From Sclerotinia nivalis (Eukaryota > Ascomycota > Leotiomycetes > Helotiales > Sclerotiniaceae), in contig JAPEIS010000011.1 of the NCBI GenBank assembly GCA_029531795.1, forward strand, positions 868,001 to 932,000: DNA of 64,000 nucleotides, read 5' to 3'. A model generated the notes under the pieces. That model was not told the DNA's origin, did no database searches, and saw nothing but the letters and a program-made list of their open reading frames with translations. Below are positions 1 through 11,613 of the stretch, piece by piece; the first letter of the stretch is position 1; every line of letters begins with the position of its first letter. Made by a program: the position numbers and the translations under genes.

Positions 1-303
1 ACTCTTCTGTTTTTTATGCCCTCTACCGTTACTCGATTCTCCATTTGTCCAAGAATCCCCTCTCATTCTACCATTTCTTTGTGGCTGCCAACGATCCACA
101 GGAGGGGGCCCTCCATTGGCATATCCATTGGACTTTCGTAAGTTGTAAGATTGCTGTCCATCGTATTGATCGAATGTATCAGAGGTATCAAGATCTGGAA
201 ATTTCTCCATGGATGTGCGCGAGCTGGCCTTCGTGTCACCTGGAAATTTGAAGCTTGTTTGAGCAATTCGACCAGGCGATGGTCCTCTAGTCGAATGAGG
301 CAT
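1..303 (-). CDS. N-terminal part of an unidentified gene, cut by the window edge
   Basis: The minus-strand frame is open from an ATG at 303 to the window start, giving 101 codons. The peptide begins MPHSTRGPSPGR and is polar, rich in Ser, Gly, Asn, Arg and Pro, with no recognisable domain. It looks like the disordered N-terminus of a nuclear or RNA-associated protein, but that is only an impression. The start is the first ATG in the frame. It diverges from the SF3b2 gene across about 435 bases of shared upstream DNA. Confidence 0.5.
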   Translation of the reverse strand, partial: MPHSTRGPSPGRIAQTSFKFPGDTKASSRTSMEKFPDLDTSDTFDQYDGQQSYNLRKSNGYANGGPPPVDRWQPQRNGRMRGDSWTNGESSNGRGHKKQKS

Positions 304-738
304 TGTAAAATAAAGGATTATGAATTCGGATTATCGGCTGAAATGTTCATCGCGGGAAATCAGTACCGTACTCTTGAATAATCTGTAACATGAGAATGCT
401 CAATTCAATTACAACACCCAATAATGACGATGCCGTAAGGACTAAGGACTAAATGTTGTTACTTCATTGGAACCTGGTGAACGAGTGTCTCTAGATTGCG
501 GAAATTCTGATGGAATTTGCCGACGCTAAAATAATCGCGATTTGATATTGACTCTCTTCGATGGTACTTTGAGCATCGCGACGAGCTTTTATTTATCTCT
601 TCTTGACCAATTATTTGACCGCACAGCTATCATCGGAATCTAAATACAAACACACTGAATAAGAAGCACAAAGAATAGGGATAATCCGAATTCAAGCCAC
701 AATCGTGTTTATTGGGCTCGTTGCCCCAGGTCGCAAAT
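304..738. promoter_or_regulatory. Shared upstream region of two divergent genes
   Basis: This 435-base gap separates two diverging starts, so it must hold both promoters and 5' UTRs. No convincing TATA box or coding frame was seen. Confidence 0.4.
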
Positions 739-2550
739 ATGGCGCCAAAAATGACCAAGAATCAGATGCGGCGAGCCAAGAAAAAGGAGCAGAAGAAGGC
801 AGCACAGGTAAGTTGTAATCTAGTATTGATGTTTATAACCGTTGATCGTTTCTAGGAGACTCCAACAGCAGAAGCAGATGTCCCCAAAGATCCAGAGCCA
901 AAGGTCGAGGAAACTGATGCAGCTGAGCTTACCGAAACCACCAAGCCCATTGAAGAACCCAAAAAGGTTGATGAAGATCCTTTGGAAGCAGATCTTACAG
1001 GGTTTAATATCAGTGAAGATGATCCTAACTTTGCTATGTTCAAAGATATTATGGATAGATTTGGTGTTACCGCTGAAGAAGACCAGGCTGCGAAAGATGC
1101 AGAAATTGGAGACAAGGGCGAAGTTTTCTTCGATGAGGACGACGAGATTCCGGACGAGGACGAAGAGGCAGATAAAGAACCCAAATTATCCAAGAAGAAG
1201 AGAAAGGAAAGAGACAAGCTTTCTGTTGCGGAATTGAAAGCTCTTGTGAAGAAGCCAGAGCTTGTGGATTGGACAGATACCTCAGCCTCGGATCCTCGAT
1301 TACTTGTTCACATCAAATCATACCGAAATGTCGTACCGGTACCAAACCACTGGTCCCTCAAGCGCGAGTATTTATCGTCAAAACGTGGTGTTGAGAAGCC
1401 TCCCTTTTCTCTCCCTAAGTTCATTCAAGAGACTGGTATTGCTGAAATGCGCGACGCAGTATTGGAAAAACAGGATGGAGCTAGTTTGAAACAGAAGCAA
1501 CGGGAAAGGGTGCAGCCGAAGATGGGAAAATTGGATATTGATTATCAAAAGTTGTATGAAGCCTTCTTCCGGTTTCAAACAAAGCCGGAACTAACACGCT
1601 ATGGTGAGGTTTACTACGAGGGAAAGGAGTACGAGACGAATTTACGACATTTGCGCCCTGGAGAGTTGAGCGATGACCTTAAGGATGCACTAAATATACC
1701 ACCCGGAGCCCCACCCCCATGGCTCATCAACCAACAACGTTTCGGCCCACCCCCTTCATACCCCTCACTCAAAATTCCCGGCTTGAATGCACCACCTCCA
1801 CCGGGCGGCGCATGGGGATTTCATCCTGGTGGTTATGGAAAACCCCCTGTTGATGAGTTCAATCGACCCCTTTATGGAGGAGATATCTTTGGTGTTCTTC
1901 AACCACAAGTTAACAATCAAGCAGGTGAACCTATTGAACGAACACTGTGGGGTGAGCTGCAAGCACCTGAAGAGGAGTCCGAAGAAGAAGAAGAGAGTGA
2001 CGAGGAAGAAGAGGAAGGTGACGAGGAGGACGTTGGTGGTTTACAGACGCCTAGTGGCATGGAAACACCAGGTGGCATGGCTTCAACTGTACCATCAGAG
2101 TACCCTGGTGAAATGAGTGTTGGTGGTGACTTTGATCTTCGCAAGCAAAAGAGGGGAACCGAGACCGAAGAATCCACCCACCCAAGATCTGCCTACACTG
2201 TCATCCCCGAACGCCAAATTCGAGCTGAAGGGTTCTTTGGCGGTGAAAGAGCTTACGATGTTCGCGCCGGCCAAAATGCCCATTTGCCAGTACTAGGACA
2301 AGAAGATACTAGGAAGAGAAAGAAGCCAGGAGATGTAGATGTTGCATTGGATCCAGATTCTTTACAAAATGAGGATGGTATAAGTAAGGAAGAAGTAAAA
2401 CGAAGGTTTGAGGCTCAAAAGAAAGAGGAAGGAGGAGCTTGGCAATACGACGAAGACTTAAGTGATATGATCGCTCAAGAGAGTAGGAAGAAGCAAAAGA
2501 GAGACGAAGAAAAGCGAGGCGAGAAAAGAGAAAGATCCTACAGATTTTAA
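739..2550 (+). CDS. CUS1: Splicing factor 3B subunit 2 (SF3b145/Cus1)
   Basis: Exons 739-807 and 856-2550, with a 48-nt phase-0 intron (gtaagt...ctag), give 587 residues. The protein is a core part of SF3b in the U2 snRNP, which helps anchor U2 to the branch site. The N-terminus is basic (MRRAKKKEQKK), followed by an acidic stretch. The DUF382 core (about residues 145-265) begins LSVAELKALVKKPELVDW and includes NHWSLKREYLSSKRG. A PSP-type Pro-rich segment (about residues 275-370) includes PPGAPPPWLINQQRFGPPPS and the PLYGGDIFG block. A Glu/Asp tract and a Lys/Arg-rich tail close the protein. Length and domain order match fungal Cus1. The start was chosen because exon 1 adds the conserved basic N-terminus and joins in frame. 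Confident. Confidence 0.93.
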
Positions 2551-2986
2551 GATATGAGGGGAGTAATATGGCTTTGGATGGGGGTGGCAAAGGCACTACT
2601 GGTGCTTTTCATATGTAATATAAGAATACTAGGGAACCAATGAAGAAACGTGTGCAAAATTAGATCCTACAATTGAGATTCTATGGTTTATTTTACTTCA
2701 GTTAAATTATCTGAAACATTGCTCAACTCTTCCCTCGGCACGTGATGTGATATGATCGGAACAAAGCGGCCGCTAGTGCACATTTGACAGCTTGGAAATT
2801 GTTTTGGGGAGCTTGGAAACTGCGATATGGTTATCATCACATCTTCAATTCAACCCTCTCCATTTTACGTTTATTGCCTACATAACGTAACAACGACTTG
2901 AGACGATATAGTATCAAACTTTAAGTATATTTAGATCACTTGAGGAAGGCTCGAATATCTCCAGCGAATATCTCAAAGAGCTCAAG
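2551..2986. other. Intergenic, SF3b2 3' end to RS-protein promoter
   Basis: 436 bases between two plus-strand genes. It carries the SF3b2 3' UTR and the promoter of the next gene. Nothing else was recognised. Confidence 0.4.
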
Positions 2987-5674
2987 ATGGATAGAGGTCG
3001 AGACAGAAGGTTAGTTCTGATTTATTTTATTCACATGTATGCAGCATTCGGAGCGCAACATAGTATATCGAGTTGAAGGCATATCTCATTGCCGGATCGC
3101 CGTAAAATGTTTAAGGGATATCTCATTGCCGGATCGCCGTAAGATGTTTAAGGAACTTGCAATCTCAATACAAAAGCCAAGAACCCCAGGAGAAACCCCA
3201 CAATATATCCCGTTTGCAGATTGGTCAACGCCGTCGTTATCCTCGAATGGACATAGAAGACTACCAGGAAGGAGATTCAGAAATTGTGTGCCAGTGGTTG
3301 GACGGTGCTGTACAAGTTGAACATAAACAATTTCGCTCGAAGAACCCACGAATATTGCACATGGTCGCACAACGCTCCCGATTTCCATATTTGCGCCTGC
3401 AGGAAGCGCTTCAATGGTCGAGGCTTTCCGGATAGCAAAAAATGTTACAGAAAGAAGACACTGCGAGACAATTACTTCGTCAGTCATGCGCGACTAGGGC
3501 GATACCAGTTTTCGCCTCGCGCTGTAGTTGAAGCTATAAACCAAGCTGGCAATAGGCCCATTATCGATTGCGGCCGACATATCTCGCAATGGGGCCCTAT
3601 TTATTCTATTCACCTATCACTTGGGGCGTATGAGCTCACAAGCGATGAGGAGAGCTTGCAGTGTGGTACCTTGGGTACCCCTATGAATAGCGATGAAGAA
3701 AAGGTTGCTTCTAGTCCAGGTCAGCCAATGGTTAGCAACGCAGACATTAATACAACAACAAATATATGGACTAACACTGGAGAAGAAATCGATGTTTCAG
3801 CTATTGAGAACCTTACGATCAGAACGAATTGGGTATTACGAAGATACTCGGAGGTCGAAAATTGCGGCATTGATGTCTAATGATAGCACATTTATAGGGA
3901 AGGATGAGGAATCGCTAACGAATAGTATTTGTAGATTGGATATCCGAGGTGATGGCGAAGTCACAAGGCTGGGAGCGGGTGAATCATATAGACCTAATCA
4001 TAACCGACGCTCACCACCGCGAGCCGACACTTTCAGATCCGACCGGGACAGAGATAGGTCACCTCGCAGAGATCGACGAACTCCACCTTTATCCAGCGAC
4101 AGTTATCATCCTGGCGGACGTGATCGTTCACCAAGACGTAGATCAAGAACGCCTCCATATCGCGCAAGAGACCGATCACCACTTCGAGATATGACTTGGC
4201 GTGGCAGACCCAGGTCCCCACTTCGAGGAGCTCGAACTCCATTGAGAGCTCGAAGTCCAAGAAGATTTTCTCCTAGACGAGATGATGACCGCAGAGAGCG
4301 ACCTAGATCACCAAGAAGAGACGACAGGTAGATACTTGATATTATTACTGTTAAATGAGATTGAATTGTCCAAATCTAACAATTTTTAGGAGACGTTCAA
4401 GGTCACCTTTCGATCGTAGTCGTACACCTCTTCGAGCTAGATCCCCCATCCGAGCTAGATCGCCCCTGCCTCGTAGATCACCACCTCCTGGCCCAAGAGG
4501 CTCTTGGCGTCCACGTTCTCGCAGTCGCGACCCGAGAGATGTTCGCACTCCCCTTGGACCAAGTGCACAAAATTGGAGACGTCGTTCACCTTCACCCATA
4601 CGCCGAAGATCACCATCACCAATCAGACGTCGGTCTCCTTCTCCAGCACTTCGCGATCCAGAGAGATCATCAGGTAGAAGTTCTGGCACCAATTCTCGTC
4701 GATCATCTCCACCTGTCCACCCTAGTAGGCAAGCTTTAACGCAAGCAGCAACTCGCGAAGCAATACGTTCACCTGTACCAGTCAGAGACCGATCCCCTCT
4801 AGGTTTGGCGCATAGACAAAGAGAGCAAGAGTCTTCAAGATCCGCCCCGAAAGATCGGTCACCAATTCGTCCTACGGCTCCAAGATCACCTCCTAGGGGT
4901 CCAGCAGCAACCTTCCGAGCCCCAACTGGACCTAGTGGAGGCCGCAACTTCGCTGCGCCTATTCCATCTGGCCCTTCTTCAAACTATAATTCGAGATCTG
5001 GTTCTGAGAGTAACGGTCACATCGCTCCACCATCAGGCCCACGTGGTTACGCTCCACCTCGTGGCCCTTCCGCTTCTTTGAGAGGTGGTCGATCATCATT
5101 TAGCAACGACCGTCACAGTCGTCCAGATACCTCGTCTTGGGGAGCAGCACCACCCGCTCGATCCAACGCAGAATTAAGCTCAAGAACTAGTCTGCCTCCA
5201 CCGCGTCCTCCTCCAAGTGTCTCTCCCTCACCAGCAAGAGACACTCCGCCCGCTGCACCAACAGGTCCTTCGGGTATTCCCACAGGCCCTCGCGCAGGCA
5301 CTACAGCTCCTTCTCGTCCCTCCCTTCAACATTCCTCCAATATATATCACAGCCGCGGTTCCATCTCGGGTCCCTCATCGGGTCCTCGTATACACCCAGC
5401 AATGGTAGGAATTCCGCCCATCATACCGGGGGGAAGGATTGATCCAACAGCCTCTGGCGTACCTGCAGATCTAGCAGCTCGTCTCAAGAAAAAGGAAGAA
5501 GAAGCGGAGGTTTTGAGAGAGGAAGTGAAGCAAAAACAGGAAAAACTTAGGAAGGGATTAAAGCATTGGGATAGATTGAGTAGGGAAAGTGCAAGTATGG
5601 GCTTAAAAAGCGAGTTGAGCGAGAGACATTTGAGGATCTTGGCTGGTGAGGGCGTAGGCGGAAAGGCTTTTTAA
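2987..5674 (+). CDS. Arg/Ser-rich (RS-domain) protein, probable splicing-related factor
   Basis: The best model has exons 2987-3009, 3935-4327 and 4390-5674 (566 aa, total length divisible by three). Exon 1 encodes MDRGRDRR and ends in phase 2 before gttagt; the acceptor at 3934 (tttgtag) restores the frame that runs into dense RSP, RRSPSP and RTPP repeats (about residues 30-210). A Pro/Ser/Gly-rich linker follows, then a C-terminal coiled-coil-like segment (DLAARLKKKEEEAEVLREEV). RS domains of this kind sit in SR and SRRM-like nuclear proteins; the exact family is not recognised. The first intron would be 925 nt, far longer than the others here, and is filled with broken coding-like frames. 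An unrecognised internal exon is therefore possible. The second intron (4328-4389) is well supported. Confidence 0.65.
3010..3934 (+). other. Outsized intron or insertion with broken coding-like frames
   Basis: This stretch lies between exon 1 and the RS-coding exon. All three plus frames take turns looking protein-like: frame 3 near 3120-3320, frame 1 near 3157-3435, frame 2 over 3257-3880, then frame 3 again past about 3815. No set of canonical introns was found that joins them. A 37-bp tandem duplication near its 5' end shifts the frame. It may be a decayed inserted gene or element, or a damaged ancestral exon. No terminal repeats or transposase motifs were seen. Confidence 0.4.
3081..3154 (+). 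repeat. 37-bp tandem duplication
   Basis: The copies at 3081-3117 and 3118-3154 both begin atatctcattgccggatcgc and differ at only two positions. Because 37 is not a multiple of three, the second copy shifts any reading frame through it. Confidence 0.9.
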
Positions 5675-5953
5675 TCAGAGCTGATGATGGTGTTGAATTG
5701 GATTCGTTTATTTCTTTGATCGTTTTCTTCGGCTTCACATGGGACTGCAAACATGGCATGCATGGATTGTTTCAAAAGCTACCAAGCAAAAAGATTTCAA
5801 TGGAAGAAGCTTGGTAGCGGTACTATCTTCCTACGAGATCATCTGTCCTCTATTAAGATCTCACGCATATCAATACGCGGATAAAAATCTGTTTTCTGCT
5901 TTTTCCCCCCCTCTCTCTTCGTTAAGGAGGAGCGTCTAGGCGTTTTAGTTTAT

Positions 5954-5983
5954 GGAACTGGAACTGGAACTGGAACTGGAATT
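5954..5983 (+). repeat. (GGAACT)n hexanucleotide repeat
   Basis: Four perfect GGAACT units and one degenerate unit. Confidence 0.9.
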
Positions 5984-6000
5984 GCTTTTTCTGCTACTGC

Positions 6001-6071
6001 TGATGATGATGATGGATGGATGGATGGCATTATCTTTCTTAGTTACTTTCTTACTTTCTTTCTTTCTTTCT
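6001..6071 (+). repeat. Microsatellite cluster: GAT/GGAT then TTTC
   Basis: A (GAT)n/(GGAT)n tract at 6001-6028 is followed by a (TTTC)n tract near 6045-6071. Confidence 0.85.
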
Positions 6072-6709
6072 GATACCAAGGAATCGAATCAAATAGCGGA
6101 TGCGAGATGCGTGGATTACTAAAGATATTGCGCGTATAAATGAATGGATGGATGATGGGAAGAAAATATAGTATTACATTATACTGATTAATCATCGAGG
6201 GTTTTGTGCATGGCATGGTCTTTTGTGTGTGTGTGGTAATTTTGTGGGTAGAGAATGGATGGATGTTGAAATTATGGTTTCTGGTTATTAGATCTTATAT
6301 TGTGTTGTGTTGTATATTACATACTAGTGATATGATATGCAGATGCAGTCTGCTTCTCCTCAAAATATTTATTGTAGGACCCTAGAAAAACCAAGCTTCT
6401 TCATTCGAAGTCTCTTTGCTTGGTGAGTTTAGGCCGAATTACTTAATATCTAGGTGTCCGTTCTCGGAAGTAGTAGCCACCGTCACCCATCTACATATCC
6501 TGAATACCCATGGCAGCTCGGCCTATAAGTGTACTCTTTCACTCTCCCCGGGTTTCCAAACACCACCCGATAGTACTACGGGGTTGAAGCATCTTGGAAG
6601 CGGTTCATCTTTGGTTATTTGGGTACCAAGACACGCCGTAGAGAATTCTCCAATATGTTTTATGCTGGTCTTTTGGTTGGCCTGTTTTTCCATGGTCCAA
6701 CTAAGCAAT

Positions 6710-8339
6710 TCACTCCGCTAGATAATCCTCTGCTTCAACCCCCACACTTCTTGCGATCCCCCTTACTACCTCCCACCCAACTGCAACTCTCCATCTACTA
6801 CCTCCGTCTAGTGTATCAGCCGCATTTGCACTCCCCATCTTAGCGATTAAGCGCAAGCTAGCCAGTGTGGCAATAGCCATTTGTATGTCTGCTTCTCCCG
6901 TGCCCAATCCTCTAGTTTTCCTTTTGCTATTCCCATTTATAGATGAATAGCGGCCCCGTCCGTCAGCATCCTCGAGTAATACGTGGTAGATAGCAACCAT
7001 TCTTTCCAATAGAAATGCTTGAGGCCCTAGTAGTTTGCGAGGAATTTTGCGGGATTTCGAGACCCCAGGTCGGGAGGTTGAAGCAGTGAGCGCTGTCCCG
7101 CCGCCGCGCTTTTTACGCTTGGATGTTGATGTTTGCTGCAGGAAATGATGCTGATCTGTGCGAGGGGGATTGTGGGAAGCAAGATAGGAAGCGATGAGGA
7201 GAAGACGAGTGTGATATGGGAGATGGGTTGTGATTGTGTTTTGCATTTGAGGCTTGGTGGTGCTTGTTATCGTTTTTATTGAACTCGTGGTAGGAGCAAG
7301 TATAGATGGGGTGAGAAGGGTATCATTCTGGAGAAGTGCACGGTTGGCGATGAGAAGACGGGAGAATTCGTTAGGTGTGTATGTCCCATTAAGTATTGGT
7401 TGGATAAAGGTTGGCCATAATTGGAGGCAGATTGTGCGAAACGAGAGGAGGTCACGGCCTGAGTGTTTTGAAAGGGAGTCGTAAATTGTGGGAATTAAGC
7501 GTTCCCAAATAGAGAAGGTTTCTTTGGAACCGTCGGGCAGTCGAGGAGAAGGTTTGCAGGTACGGGAGAGAATTGTCACAAGTTCGGATTTAGTGTATGA
7601 CGGGAATTGAATATGAGGGATCCCAGGGAGATGGAAAAGGCTAGGTCGAGGGACTGTGGTGATGAATATTGTGGTAAGATTGGGGATCTATGCGTGTTAG
7701 AATACAGACTGCGTTGATTGATGCTGGAATTGAACATACGATTTCACCCATTCGGGCTAGTGCTGGCAGCATAGTCGGAGGGGCTTCTCTTTGCCGATCA
7801 ATGCCATCAAACACAAGAACAAATCTTTGTTTTGAGGCTTGTGCCTCATTTGTGGGAGTCCAGCCTTCGAGTAGCTTTCCTACCTCGACCACTAATTGTG
7901 CAAGATTCTCACATCTTGGTATATTCCCCCTCCATTCCACAGCAGTCGCAACAGCTCCTATCGTTTGTTCCAACAAATGTCTTCCTGATATACATTCGGC
8001 GCTTTTAATTATAGAGTATTTCAATTCATTGCTGAATTGCTCCTCGGAAACGCCGTTGTGTGCCGGAGAATTGGCTGATAATGCTTCGAGGATGGCTCTC
8101 GTTATAGTAGATTTCCCCGTCGCTTCAAGTCCATGAAGTACAATATTTCTGCTTGGAGCTGTTTGAATCTAGGGATTTGATTTAAGGTAAGTGTGCATTC
8201 GGATACCAAGTTGTAAATCACAGGGAAGACTTACGGAAAGTAAAGTAGCCAATGAACGAATCTGCTGGTCTCTACATGGAAATTGAGATGATAATGATGC
8301 GAGAACCAATTCATTTGGTAAAGTAAACAGGGCAACCAT
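6710..8339 (-). CDS. ORC5: Origin recognition complex subunit 5
   Basis: Exons (minus) 8339-8235, 8168-7740 and 7687-6710 encode 503 aa. The introns are 66 nt (gtaagt...cctag) and 52 nt (gtatgt, CTAACA branch site, catag), both phase 0. Orc5 is an AAA+ subunit of the complex that loads MCM helicase at replication origins. Residues about 48-56 are a Walker A (GLEATGKST); FVLVFDGID near 151-159 is a Walker B. The stretch IPNLTTIFITTVPRP into LPGIPHIQFPSYTKSEL is the usual Orc5 block after the ATPase core, and it appears only once the second intron is removed. The C-terminal half is a helical ORC5_C-like region with a basic KRKKRGGG insert. Length is usual for fungi. Confidence 0.9.
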
Positions 8340-9104
8340 TTTGTTATACCTATTGCTTCTTCCAGGTTGTTTTCGATTGATTTTGAGGTTTTGAGGATCA
8401 TGCAGCTGGATGGATAAGTACAATACATACAAGGCTGATGAATTACTACCGAGGATTTACCTAGCGTGCCTAGGTTGGTAAGAGGGTAGGCGCGTGAGCA
8501 CGTGAATAAACTGTTTGAATGCCCGAGCGGGAGCTTGCATCTACCGACTCTTCCCCTGTACAGTAAATTCACTAAAGTATCCTAAGCAAGCAAGGCTTAG
8601 AATTCAATGAATGATTATTTCCACTTTTTTACGTACTTTCCTCATATTCTTCTCTAGGTATTATTCGACCATGTTATTATTTTATATGGATTACTCAGAT
8701 GTTGGAGTGCGACCATAGGGATATTCCTACATCTTGCAGCTTCAGGCGAGTGTGTGTGGGTGTGTGTGGTCTTTCCTAATAATTTAAGATCACCTCCAAC
8801 CAAAACAGTATATATTCTATCATCCGTTTCGAGATTCGAAAAGCCTCCCCTCCGACTTCCACTTCTCGTGGACCAAAATACCAACAACTCATTACTACTG
8901 GTCCCTTGCCGTCGCCGTTGTTGGATTCCGTATATTTCACGCCAGCTATGAAACAAAGGCAGTTTCGTTACTATGATGCGAACCACAAACCTAAGGATCT
9001 CATTACTGTAACAGGCATTAACTCGATTCGATGTTAATACTTCCAACTAAGCAACAACTCCTGGTTACTTTGTGCCCTAAAGAAATATTGAATATACAAT
9101 CAAG
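8340..9104. promoter_or_regulatory. Divergent promoter region, ORC5 / Zn2Cys6 factor
   Basis: 765 bases between two diverging genes. It contains a short GT-rich run near 8750. No coding frame is supported. Confidence 0.4.
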
Positions 9105-10377
9105 ATGACAACTATTTTCACCACGAAGAGACCCCATAAAAAGTCAAGGGCAGGATGTCAAACGTGCAAGACAAAAAAGATCAAGGTATATCCAATCATT
9201 GCCCCATTTGTGGTTTATGCTCACTGACCATCAATGAAAGTGTGATGAAGCTAAACCAAAATGCTCCTTTTGTGACATAAGAAAGCTTTCTTGTCAGTAT
9301 ACGCAACGGGCTACCAAGGGAACCGAGACTTCGAGTTCTACGAATCCCAAACAAAATACATCTTTGGAGAAACGTGGTACTTCTGATGAGCCTGTTCAAT
9401 CAGTCCAAGTCTCCTGGGACTTTGGAAATTCACCATTCCCTCCAATAGCTGCAGCTACTGGGGTCCTTTCCATGATGGACGTACGTATGATGCATCATTA
9501 CTCTACATTTACAGGACCAATTGTGGCTCTCGGACCTGAAGCTTGTCATGTAATGCAATTTGCCGTCCCATCTCTAGCCTTTGAAAATGGATTTCTTATG
9601 AATGGCATGTTGGGACTGGCATCTCTTCATAACCAATATTTACTCCCACAAAACGAGGAACATAAACGGCAAACAGCTCTTTACCGTGCAAAGGCGATAC
9701 GCGATTATCGCGCTGCAGTAATGACCGTTACAAAAGACTCGAAGAATTACGAGGCAGTTCTTGTAATGGCATTACTCCTTGTAGTGCTCGCATCCGGAGA
9801 CCGGAATGATAACGATGAACTCACGGTAGTAAACTGGATGGGTTTATATAGCGGATTGCGTCTTATCGTTTCGATGAAAACCCCTGATGGAGATATAAAC
9901 ACCACAACTTCTGTCGGTCCATTGTTCGTCCGAAATATAAATGATTTGCTCGCTACTCCCATGGTCCCTACTGCGTTAGTAGACATGCTCTACATGAATC
10001 CTAGCGATCAGGACTTGGGGGACTTGGAGGTATATTGCCAAACTTTGGATGCTCTAGGAAACCTTTATGCAAGTCTCCGTCAGGATGAACTTAGCGAACC
10101 TTTGTTCATTCGTATCATCTCGTGGCCATCTTTTACACCCCAAGCATTCACAGATTTAGTAAAGAACAAACGGCCGAGAGCACTTGTTATTTGCGCTTAT
10201 TATATGTCCTTTATTAAGCTTGTCTCCGGGCTTTGGTGGCTCGAAGGTCTAGCAGATCGTGATCTTTTCGCCATCATTGGCATGCTGGGTCAAGATTGGA
10301 ATCAAGTACTAGCTGTTCCACTGGAAATTCTGCACACAAAAGAGAAACAAAAGATAGTCGAAATACTACTTCGATGA
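9105..10377 (+). CDS. Zn2Cys6 transcription factor, stopped early by an in-frame TGA
   Basis: Exons 9105-9185 and 9241-10377 with a 55-nt phase-0 intron inside the zinc cluster give 405 aa. The N-terminus has the binuclear cluster C-x2-C-x6-C-x6-C-x2-C-x6-C (GCQTCKTKKIKCDEAKPKCS, then FCDIRKLSC), after a basic stretch KRPHKKSR. The rest is a helical regulatory region beginning near VSWDFGNSPFPP; it includes MNGMLGLASLHNQYLL and a C-terminal acidic, helical part typical of sterol-regulatory (UPC2-like) fungal factors. The TGA at 10375-10377 looks premature: the same frame continues with convincing protein for 62 more codons. It could be a truncated but active factor, a recent pseudogene, or a readthrough case. 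Its target is unknown; it lies about 6 kb from the RiPP locus. Confidence 0.75.
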
Positions 10378-10566
10378 CCTCCTCAGCATGCATTGAGGAT
10401 ACTCTACCTCATGGATGATGAGATGTTCGAGGCTCAAAATAGAAAAGCTGTAGCAACACATATCCAATGCTTCTGGGATGGTTATTCAACCACGTTTCAT
10501 ATTGGTTTCGCCTCTGAAATTAATCTATTTCATGGAGGAATTGACACATGCCCAGGCAGAGAGTGA
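10378..10566 (+). pseudogene. In-frame C-terminal continuation of the Zn2Cys6 factor
   Basis: Directly after the TGA, 62 in-frame codons run to a second TGA at 10564. They include ILYLMDDEMFEAQNRKAVA, which looks like the conserved C-terminal end of this factor type. A C-to-T change (CGA to TGA) would explain the stop. Whether it is real or a strain or sequencing variant cannot be told here. Confidence 0.55.
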
Positions 10567-11613
10567 TCTTGGAGAAGAAAAAAATTCCGTCACACCATGA
10601 AGTCAATCCTCGTATGACCGTTGGACGACATACTAATTATCCACAGTCTCCGAACATTTTTGCCCTTAACAGCACGCTATAATAATCCCGATCAGAACGA
10701 TATCTACAGGATGTATAATTAAAAGCATGAGTCCAAAAATTCGTCAATAACTCCCACCGAAGAATCAAGAAATTGGCAGCCTATTGAAACGTTTTTCGCA
10801 GTTAAATAACCATCATTCAGGGCGTCGGCTTACGAGAGATACTGCGTACCACCACACACAGCAAAAACAAGACATGAAAGCGACACAATTGCTGCGCCCT
10901 CTTCAGATCAGGTTTCAGTGTCCAAGTAACCTAGAAAAGTTACACAAATTTTTGCAAAAGACTTCTCTCGGCAGCGACTTTCTCCGTCAGACTTGCCTCA
11001 AAGTCGGCCACCATAAGCCTTTTCCGTTTGAGATTGGCGCGGGGAATCAGAATAGAATCCCATGCAGGGGTTCATCCGTTACAAAGGGTTATGGGGTTAC
11101 ATCAATATTTTGGTTATAATTGAATTAATGGTTCGGATGAAAGTAGCCGAACTTATCAGATGATGTTCCGTCAGCCCTAGGGGTCTGGGGTGTTTTGTAT
11201 TTTGTTTTATCGAGGTGTACATGCAGGACAAATATAAGATGGGTTCGGTTGGTTATAAGGAGCCGAAACTTGGGGTCGTACTTTTGGGACCGATATGGGC
11301 GCTTGAGTCACTGTATCGGTTTCGAAGGTAACTGAATGCAACGGGGTTCAATTCGAGTATGTCATGACGTGATGATGGTGAATAGCTTTTTTTGGTGCAG
11401 CGTTCAAAAATATCAAAGAACAAGGGCGTGGTGTGATTGTTATTTAACTGAGCAGTTTGTCTTTGTTTAATTTTTCATTTCCTCATCTCAATTTCGATCT
11501 TCTCATCAATTCACCCTAAAAGTTATTTGCTTGTCTCAATTTCTTTCAGTCATTCAACCAGTCAATATATAATTTTTGATTTCCATATCGCAGACGATTA
11601 ATAATACTTCACC
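10567..11613. other. Intergenic, no supported gene
   Basis: About 1 kb. A 111-codon plus frame at 10784-11119 has no family features and is probably chance. The last 150 bases are pyrimidine-rich, as expected upstream of the next gene. Confidence 0.4.

Larger units (their letters stand above)
5675..6709. other. Convergent intergenic region with microsatellites
   Basis: About 1 kb between the ends of the RS-protein and ORC5 genes, so it should hold both 3' UTRs. It contains several short tandem repeats. No supported gene. Confidence 0.5.

Noticed and set aside
10784..11119. 111-codon plus frame after the Zn2Cys6 factor
   Set aside because: No family features or neighbouring exons; likely chance.
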